From contig JALOSG010000081.1 of assembly GCA_025458665.1 (NCBI GenBank), positions 1 to 10,945 of the forward strand: a DNA stretch of 10,945 nt, written 5' to 3'. Source of the stretch: Serpentinimonas sp. (GTDB taxonomy: Bacteria; Pseudomonadota; Gammaproteobacteria; Burkholderiales; Burkholderiaceae_C). Positions within the stretch are counted from its first letter, which is position 1. Every line of letters starts with the position of its first letter. The position numbers were made by a program, and so were the translations under genes. Positions 7,488 to 10,945 of this stretch are shown piece after piece. The notes below the pieces were generated by a model that was given only the letters and a program-made list of their open reading frames with translations, had not been told where the DNA came from and did no database searches.

Positions 7488-7493
7488 CTCCTG
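7488..7493 (-). promoter_or_regulatory. Strong ribosome binding site of the TRAP binding-protein gene
   Basis: On the minus strand the sequence reads CAGGAG followed by 8 bp and ATG. It fixes the start at 7479 and is the best Shine-Dalgarno of the cluster, consistent with binding proteins being made in excess over the permease subunits. Confidence 0.75.
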
Positions 7494-7546
7494 TTGAATG
7501 AACCCAAAAAACCAATCTGCTGCGCCTTTTTCAAGGGAGCCGCAAA

Positions 7547-8560
7547 TCAACCCTGCGGGCCTTTCAGGCCAAAGGCCTGTCCGTACCCAAACAACGCCAC
7601 CGACCCACCGGTGTGCAGGAAGACCACGTTGTCCGTTGCCTTGAAGTGACCCTTGCGGATCAGATCGATCAGGCCTGCCATGCCCTTGCCGGAATACACC
7701 GGGTCCAGCAGCAGCCCTTCGGTGCGGGCCAGAAGCTCCACCGCCTCCAGCATGCCGGGTGTGGGCAGACCGTAGCCCGGGCCCACATAGTCGCAATTCG
7801 CCGCCACCGCCTCGCGGGGAACGCCGCCACGCAGGCGCATGTGTTCGGCGGTGCGGCAGGCCAGGTCGTACACCATGGTTTCCTGCTTCTCCTTGGGCGC
7901 ACGCACACCCACGCCCAGCAAACGGATGGGGCTGTTGATGGCGTGCAGCCCGGCCACCAAGCCCGCCTGGGTGCCCGCGCTGCCGGTGGCATGCACCAGG
8001 TGGTCGATCCTCAGGCCGCGGGTGGCCGCCTGGCTCACCAGTTCCATGGCTGCGCTCGCGTAGCCCAATGCGCCCACCGGGGTGGAGCCACCACCGGGGA
8101 TCACATAGGGGCGCAGGCCTTCGCCTTTCAGGCGTTCGGCCACCAGCTCCATTTCCTGCTGCATGTTGGCGCCACCCGGGCGGTGTTCCACCGTCGCGCC
8201 ATGCAGGCGGTTGAGCAACACGTTGCCGTTGTCGGTGTAGTCGGGGTCTTTGCTGCCGGTGCGGTCCTCCAGCAGGATGTGGCACTTCATGCCCAGCTTG
8301 GCTGCGGCGGCCACAGTCTGGCGGGCGTGGTTCGACTGAGTAGCGCCCTGGGTGATCACCACGTCGGCGCGCAGGGCCACGGCTTCGGCCATGAGGAACT
8401 CCAACTTCCGTGTCTTGTTGCCCCCGGAGGACAACCCCGTGCAGTCATCGCGCTTGACCCACAGGCGCGGACCACCCAACAAGGCAGTGAGGTTGGCCAT
8501 GGGCTCCAGGGGGGTAGGAAAGTGGCCCAGCTGGATACGCGGGAAGAGGGAGAGATCCAT
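7547..8560 (-). CDS. cuyA: PLP-dependent L-cysteate sulfo-lyase / D-cysteine desulfhydrase family enzyme
   Basis: A 337-residue fold-type II PLP enzyme of the ACC deaminase/D-cysteine desulfhydrase family. The cofactor lysine is Lys49 in KRDDCTGLSSGGNKTRKLE (36-54), followed by QSNH (75-78), the phosphate-binding TGSAGT loop (192-197), GPGYG with the catalytic-type Tyr263, DPVYSGKG (286-293) and HTGGS (316-320). CuyA of Ruegeria (Silicibacter) pomeroyi, in this family, cleaves L-cysteate to pyruvate, sulfite and ammonium, and also acts on D-cysteine. The CTGL..GGNKTRK wording looks closer to CuyA than to enteric DcyD (recalled from memory). The PSE exporter in the same cluster supports sulfo-lyase; D-cysteine desulfhydrase or another beta-elimination remains possible. 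The ATG at 8560 was chosen over an in-frame TTG two codons upstream; only a weak GGAA precedes it. It is the first gene of the cluster, so the operon promoter should lie upstream. Confidence 0.85.
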   Translation of the reverse strand: MDLSLFPRIQLGHFPTPLEPMANLTALLGGPRLWVKRDDCTGLSSGGNKTRKLEFLMAEAVALRADVVITQGATQSNHARQTVAAAAKLGMKCHILLEDRTGSKDPDYTDNGNVLLNRLHGATVEHRPGGANMQQEMELVAERLKGEGLRPYVIPGGGSTPVGALGYASAAMELVSQAATRGLRIDHLVHATGSAGTQAGLVAGLHAINSPIRLLGVGVRAPKEKQETMVYDLACRTAEHMRLRGGVPREAVAANCDYVGPGYGLPTPGMLEAVELLARTEGLLLDPVYSGKGMAGLIDLIRKGHFKATDNVVFLHTGGSVALFGYGQAFGLKGPQG

Positions 8561-8618
8561 TTTCAAATTCCAGAATTGGTTACTTGATTTCCATGCTATT
8601 CACGCTCTCCCACAGAGT

Positions 8619-8634
8619 CCAATCGATTTATTGG
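8619..8634. promoter_or_regulatory. Inverted repeat CCAAT-N6-ATTGG, candidate operator of the cluster
   Basis: Perfect 5-bp arms with a 6-bp AT-rich centre, about 60-75 bp upstream of the cuyA-like start. It overlaps the weak TTGGAC hexamer. LysR-type activators commonly bind interrupted dyads at about this distance, so it is a candidate site for the regulator encoded in the cluster. Short dyads occur by chance, so confidence is low. Confidence 0.35.
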
Positions 8635-8788
8635 TGGTTATTTTTCGTTTTCTGCATACATCACGGCTGCCGCAGGATCGGTGAATTCCCATGGCAGGGA
8701 CAGCCACCCACCATCAGCCAACGCGGAGTTCTACCAACGGGCATGGGGGGACCTGTAGGTGTGCGCGAAGCCGCCTAAGCTGAATGCC

Positions 8789-8804
8789 GTCTGGCCCGCC
8801 AGAC
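8789..8804. repeat. Palindrome GTCTGGC-CC-GCCAGAC upstream of the lipoprotein gene
   Basis: Perfect 7-bp arms around a 2-bp centre, ending 31 bp before the lipoprotein start. It could be a DNA-level operator or, if transcribed, a small hairpin in the 5' leader (6-bp stem, 4-nt loop). It is too close to the start to be a terminator for anything seen here. Confidence 0.45.
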
Positions 8805-8823
8805 ACGCAACCACCCACCTTTC

Positions 8824-8829
8824 AGGGAG
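8824..8829 (+). promoter_or_regulatory. Ribosome binding site of the lipoprotein gene
   Basis: AGGGAG with 6-bp spacing to the ATG at 8836, a near-ideal Shine-Dalgarno that fixes the start of the lipoprotein. Confidence 0.8.
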
Positions 8830-8835
8830 AAAAAC

Positions 8836-9663
8836 ATGAGAAACACCGCACTTCGCGCGACTGCGGCCATAGGCGTTGCCGCCTTGCTGGCAGGCTGCCT
8901 TTCCACCGCCCCCAAAATCGGCGATAGCGGCGCCAAAACCGTGGTCACGGGCGCTGCGGGCGGCGGTGAAGCCGCCAACGCCAACAGCGCCATCCAGCGC
9001 TGCGACAAACCCTTTGGCACCGTGGCATTGGTGGAAGACCAGAACTCTGCCTGGTTCCGCACCCTGAGCGAATACAAGCTGGGTTCCACCGTACCGGTCA
9101 TCCGGCTCATGGTGCAGCAAAGCAACTGCTTCATCGTGGTGGAACGTGGCCGCGCGCTAGACAACATGACGACCGAGCGTGCCCTGCAGCAAAGCGGCGA
9201 ACTGCGCGGCGGCAGCAGCTTTGGCCAGGGCCAGATGGTGGCCGCCGACTACGCCATCACACCAGAAATCATCTTCGACCAGAAAGGTACGTCGGGGCTC
9301 AGCGGCATGCTGGGTGGCTTTGGGGCCGGCGTGGTGGGGGCACTGGCTGGCGGGTTTCGCAAGAATGAGGCTGGCACCGTACTCCTGCTCACCGACAACC
9401 GCTCCGGCGTGCAGGTATCGGCGGCCGAAGGCAGCGCCTCCAACACCGACTTTTCCCTGGGCGGTTTTGGCTTTGGGGGCAGTGGCTTTGGAGGCGCGAG
9501 GGGCTACACCAACACGCCTCAAGGCAAAGTCATTGTGGCCGCCTTTGCCGACGCCTACAACCAGATGATCACCGCTCTGCGCACCTACACCGCACAGACC
9601 ATGGGCGGCAGCGGGCTGGGCACGGGCGGCAAACTGCAGGTGGAGGGAACGGTGAAGCCTTGA
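8836..9663 (+). CDS. CsgG/HfaB-family outer-membrane lipoprotein
   Basis: A 275-residue lipoprotein. The signal peptide ends in a LLAGC lipobox with Cys21 as the lipidated residue; Ser at the next position argues for outer-membrane sorting. After a Gly/Ala-rich linker the CsgG-like domain begins at about residue 52 (AIQRCDKPFGTVALVED). It continues through the strand-helix NCFIVVERGRALDN (96-109), the ERALQQSGELR helix (about 113-123), the ADYAITPEIIF strand and the TVLLLTDNRSGVQV strand. Cys55 and Cys97 could form a disulfide. Two very glycine-rich stretches are present: one after ITPEIIFDQ and one reading FGFGGSGFGGARG. Family members include the curli secretion pore CsgG and the holdfast anchor HfaB. 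No curli or holdfast genes are nearby, so the function here is unknown; a role in envelope or surface-fibre secretion is only a family inference. It has its own strong ribosome binding site and divergent promoter region. Confidence 0.82.
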   Translation: MRNTALRATAAIGVAALLAGCLSTAPKIGDSGAKTVVTGAAGGGEAANANSAIQRCDKPFGTVALVEDQNSAWFRTLSEYKLGSTVPVIRLMVQQSNCFIVVERGRALDNMTTERALQQSGELRGGSSFGQGQMVAADYAITPEIIFDQKGTSGLSGMLGGFGAGVVGALAGGFRKNEAGTVLLLTDNRSGVQVSAAEGSASNTDFSLGGFGFGGSGFGGARGYTNTPQGKVIVAAFADAYNQMITALRTYTAQTMGGSGLGTGGKLQVEGTVKP

Positions 9664-9665
9664 AC

Positions 9666-9722
9666 GATGGTGTTCAGGGCCAGCGTTAGGCCAGCGTTAG
9701 GCCAGCACTAGGCCACACCATC
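9666..9722. repeat. 11-bp tandem triplication inside an 8-bp inverted repeat (convergent 3' junction)
   Basis: Three adjacent 11-bp units (GGCCAGCGTTA, GGCCAGCGTTA, GGCCAGCACTA; 9678-9710) are followed by a partial GGCC. They are enclosed by GATGGTGT (9666-9673) and its exact complement ACACCATC (9715-9722). The left arm starts just after the lipoprotein stop; the right arm encodes the C-terminal codons of the small minus-strand gene, whose stop lies in unit three. The arms could close a stem with a 41-nt loop, and adjacent GGCC blocks can pair within it. It may act as a bidirectional terminator, though no T tract is present. Confidence 0.6.
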
Positions 9723-9920
9723 CGCGTCCAGCGCAGGGGGGCGCATCAGGTCTTCGTCTATGCCCATGACGGTGCTGGCACGCTCCACGGCCTGCCATAG
9801 TGCGGCAGGCATTTGCAGGATGTCCTCGGGAGAATCGGCCTGCGCAATCCAGGCGCCTATGTCCCGGTGCTGGTCGGGTGTCAGCAACTCCAGGTGCAGC
9901 ATTTCATCGAGTGTCTTCAT
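9708..9920 (-). CDS. Small hypothetical protein, 70 residues
   Basis: A short acidic, soluble, mainly helical protein with no signal peptide, membrane segment or recognisable domain. It begins MKTLDEMLHLELL and ends DADGVA. Its reality is supported by the junction with the upstream gene: its ATG overlaps that gene's TGA stop as ATGA, the usual mark of translational coupling, and the composition looks protein-like (balanced, no repeats). Function is unknown; it may act with the membrane protein encoded before it. The stop codon falls within a tandem-repeat unit, so the C-terminus may vary between strains. Confidence 0.65.
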   Translation of the reverse strand: MKTLDEMLHLELLTPDQHRDIGAWIAQADSPEDILQMPAALWQAVERASTVMGIDEDLMRPPALDADGVA

Positions 9921-10432
9921 GCCCTGAGGGTCCGTTCAGGTGCATAGCGCGGCCCGGACAGGCGGGCAGACAGCTGAGCATAAAGCCAGCCGGCCAGCAC
10001 CGCACCCGCGGCCATGGCCAGCAGGCCAGGCCAGGTGCGGGTGGCGTCTATGAACACCGGCATGGGCGCGGCCGCGTCCACGGCACGCACCGCCGCCACC
10101 ATGCCCGCACCGGCAGCCAGCGCCAGCAAGGCGCTGCGGCCAGCCGGCCACCAGCGGGCCAGTCCACTGGCCACCGGCAGGGCAATCAGCCAGCCCGCAG
10201 CCAGAATGCCACCGTACACCGGTGCAAAACCCACCAGGTCCTGTGCCATGACCCGGACCCATTCGCTGGCTGGAATACTCACGCCCACATCCACCAGCGC
10301 ACTCAGGTTCCAGCGCGTCTGCACCACCGAGCCCCAGACCGCGGCCAGCACCCAGGCCAACAGCAACATCCCCGCGCGGCGGGTCCAGAGGAGCCTTCGG
10401 GCATCATGTGGGGCATTCGTTTTTGCTTCCAT
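9917..10432 (-). CDS. Hypothetical membrane protein with four predicted helices
   Basis: A 171-residue protein from the ATG at 10432. There are four hydrophobic segments: one beginning GMLLLAWVLAAVWG, one around FAPVYGGILAAGWLIALPVA, one around ALLALAAGAGMVAAV, and a last one reading GLLAMAAGAVLAGWLYAQL. A polar loop between helices 1 and 2 (NLSALVDVGVSIPASEWVRV) probably faces the periplasm. I do not recognise the family. Start choice is uncertain: an ATG at 10441 would add three residues, and a longer frame from 10483 would run into the divergent dehydrogenase gene and is unlikely. It is cotranscribed with the 70-residue gene through an ATGA overlap. Its start is only 1-10 bp from the start of the divergent gene, so its promoter must lie within that gene's coding sequence. 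Confidence 0.7.
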   Translation of the reverse strand: MEAKTNAPHDARRLLWTRRAGMLLLAWVLAAVWGSVVQTRWNLSALVDVGVSIPASEWVRVMAQDLVGFAPVYGGILAAGWLIALPVASGLARWWPAGRSALLALAAGAGMVAAVRAVDAAAPMPVFIDATRTWPGLLAMAAGAVLAGWLYAQLSARLSGPRYAPERTLRA

Positions 10433-10442
10433 CGGCACCATT

Positions 10443-10945
10443 ATGAAATACCCGATCGCCCTGCTTCTGGGCACGCTGGCCACGCTGGGGACGGCACCGT
10501 TGGCCCCAGCTCTAGCTCAGACTGCGGCCCAGACACCGGCCTACCGCATAGAGACGGTAGCCACCGGCCTGGAGCACCCGTGGTCTCTGGCGTTTCTGCC
10601 AGGTGGCAGCCTGCTGGTGACTGAGCGGCCTGGCCGGCTGCGCCTCATCGAGCCAGCAGCCGATGGGCGCCTGCAGCTGCGCCCTGAACCCGTGGGCGGC
10701 GTTCCACCCGTGCTGGCACGCGGTCAGTCTGGCCTGTTCGACATCCTGCCCGATCCCGACTTCGCCACCAACCAGCGGCTGTGGCTGTCGTTTGCCCACG
10801 GCACACTGGCTGCCAACCACCTGCGTGTGGTCAGCGCCCGGCTCGAGGGGCGCCAGCTGCAGGACGTAGAGCCTGTCTTTACCTCGCAGCCCCCCAAAAC
10901 CGAAACCCAGCACTTTGGCGGCCGCATGGCGTGGCTGCCCGACGG
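10443..10945 (+). CDS. PQQ-dependent aldose/sorbosone dehydrogenase (3' end outside window)
   Basis: The first 167 residues of a secreted beta-propeller enzyme of the soluble glucose/sorbosone dehydrogenase family (YliI/Asd type). A Sec signal peptide (MKYPIALLLGTL..., cleavage near ALA-Q, residue 25) indicates the periplasm. Next are the family hallmarks: VATGLEHPWSLAFLPGG (39-55), LLVTERPGRLRLI (57-69), GQSGLFDILPDPDFATN (94-110), WLSFAH, and TETQHFGGR, where His157 corresponds to the catalytic base of known members. These enzymes oxidise aldose sugars using PQQ and calcium. The ATG at 10443 has no good Shine-Dalgarno and lies almost back to back with the minus-strand membrane protein start. 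The C-terminal propeller blades are outside the window. Confidence 0.88.
   Translation, partial: MKYPIALLLGTLATLGTAPLAPALAQTAAQTPAYRIETVATGLEHPWSLAFLPGGSLLVTERPGRLRLIEPAADGRLQLRPEPVGGVPPVLARGQSGLFDILPDPDFATNQRLWLSFAHGTLAANHLRVVSARLEGRQLQDVEPVFTSQPPKTETQHFGGRMAWLPD

Larger units (their letters stand above)
8561..8835. promoter_or_regulatory. Divergent control region between the cuyA-like cluster and the lipoprotein gene
   Basis: This 275-bp gap separates the two divergent starts. The half nearer the cuyA-like gene (about 8561-8665) is AT-rich and should carry the cluster promoter; the best minus-strand match is weak (TTGGAC at 8617-8622 with TAGCAT at 8593-8598, 18-bp spacing). It holds an inverted repeat at 8619-8634. 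The half nearer the lipoprotein gene is GC-rich and carries a palindrome at 8789-8804. I see no convincing coding sequence. Confidence 0.55.

Noticed and set aside
6487..7497. Plus-strand open frame covering the whole DctP gene
   Set aside because: Exact antisense of a gene with a signal peptide and DctP motifs; no ribosome binding site and a shadow-like composition.
7480..7546. T-rich stretch in the gap between the cuyA-like and DctP genes as a terminator
   Set aside because: A run of six T is present on the minus strand, but no stable GC-rich stem precedes it, so an intrinsic terminator is not supported.
8566..8577. Palindrome AATTC-CA-GAATT just before the cuyA-like start
   Set aside because: It coincides with the weak ribosome-binding segment and is only 6 bp from the start; short AT-rich dyads of this kind are common by chance.
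7613..8587. Plus-strand open frame covering the cuyA-like gene
   Set aside because: Antisense of an unmistakable PLP enzyme; no recognisable domain.
10512..10913. Minus-strand open frame opposite the PQQ dehydrogenase
   Set aside because: The plus strand shows a signal peptide and the family motif HFGGR; the opposite frame is a shadow.
1..10945. CRISPR array, insertion sequence, prophage or tRNA genes
   Set aside because: I found no regularly spaced direct repeats, transposase motifs, phage genes or cloverleaf-like sequences; the only tandem repeat is the 11-bp triplet at 9678-9710.

Overview
The window is GC-rich, tightly packed bacterial chromosome. Gene content and protein style (TRAP transporter, UPF0324/PSE exporter, HypT-like LysR regulator, CsgG-type lipoprotein) suggest a betaproteobacterium of the order Burkholderiales, most likely Comamonadaceae. 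This placement is inferred from protein character, not from a marker gene. I saw no RNA genes, insertion sequences, phage genes or CRISPR arrays.

Layout. At the left edge (1-991, minus) is a membrane sensor protein with a 5TMR-LYT-like membrane region and a PAS domain; its output domain lies outside the window. It diverges from a small pyridoxamine-phosphate-oxidase-like flavoprotein (1191-1784, plus). Then comes the core of the window: seven minus-strand genes from 8560 down to 1832. In transcription order they are a PLP enzyme of the D-cysteine desulfhydrase / L-cysteate sulfo-lyase family (cuyA-like), a complete three-part TRAP transporter (DctP, DctQ, DctM), an alpha/beta hydrolase, a LysR-type regulator, and a UPF0324/YeiH-type putative sulfate/sulfite exporter. 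Junctions are tight: gaps of 7 and 13 bp, overlaps of 4 and 14 bp, and two larger gaps of 67 and 69 bp.

How these may work together. In marine Roseobacter-type bacteria, CuyA cleaves L-cysteate to pyruvate, ammonium and sulfite, and a PSE-family exporter (CuyZ) encoded beside it removes the sulfur oxyanion. Here the same enzyme and exporter families bracket a dedicated TRAP importer, a hydrolase and a regulator. The simplest reading is a self-contained import-cleave-export module for a small organosulfonate (cysteate or a derivative), with D-cysteine or another amino acid as the main alternative. The hydrolase has no role in known cysteate pathways and is the most intriguing part.

Right side. 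Divergent from the cluster is a CsgG/HfaB-family outer-membrane lipoprotein (8836-9663, plus). It converges on a two-gene minus-strand unit made of a four-helix membrane protein and a 70-residue protein, joined by an ATGA overlap. The convergent junction carries an 11-bp tandem triplication inside an 8-bp inverted repeat. At the right edge a PQQ-type aldose/sorbosone dehydrogenase begins (10443, plus), starting almost head-to-head with the membrane protein gene; its 3' end is outside the window.
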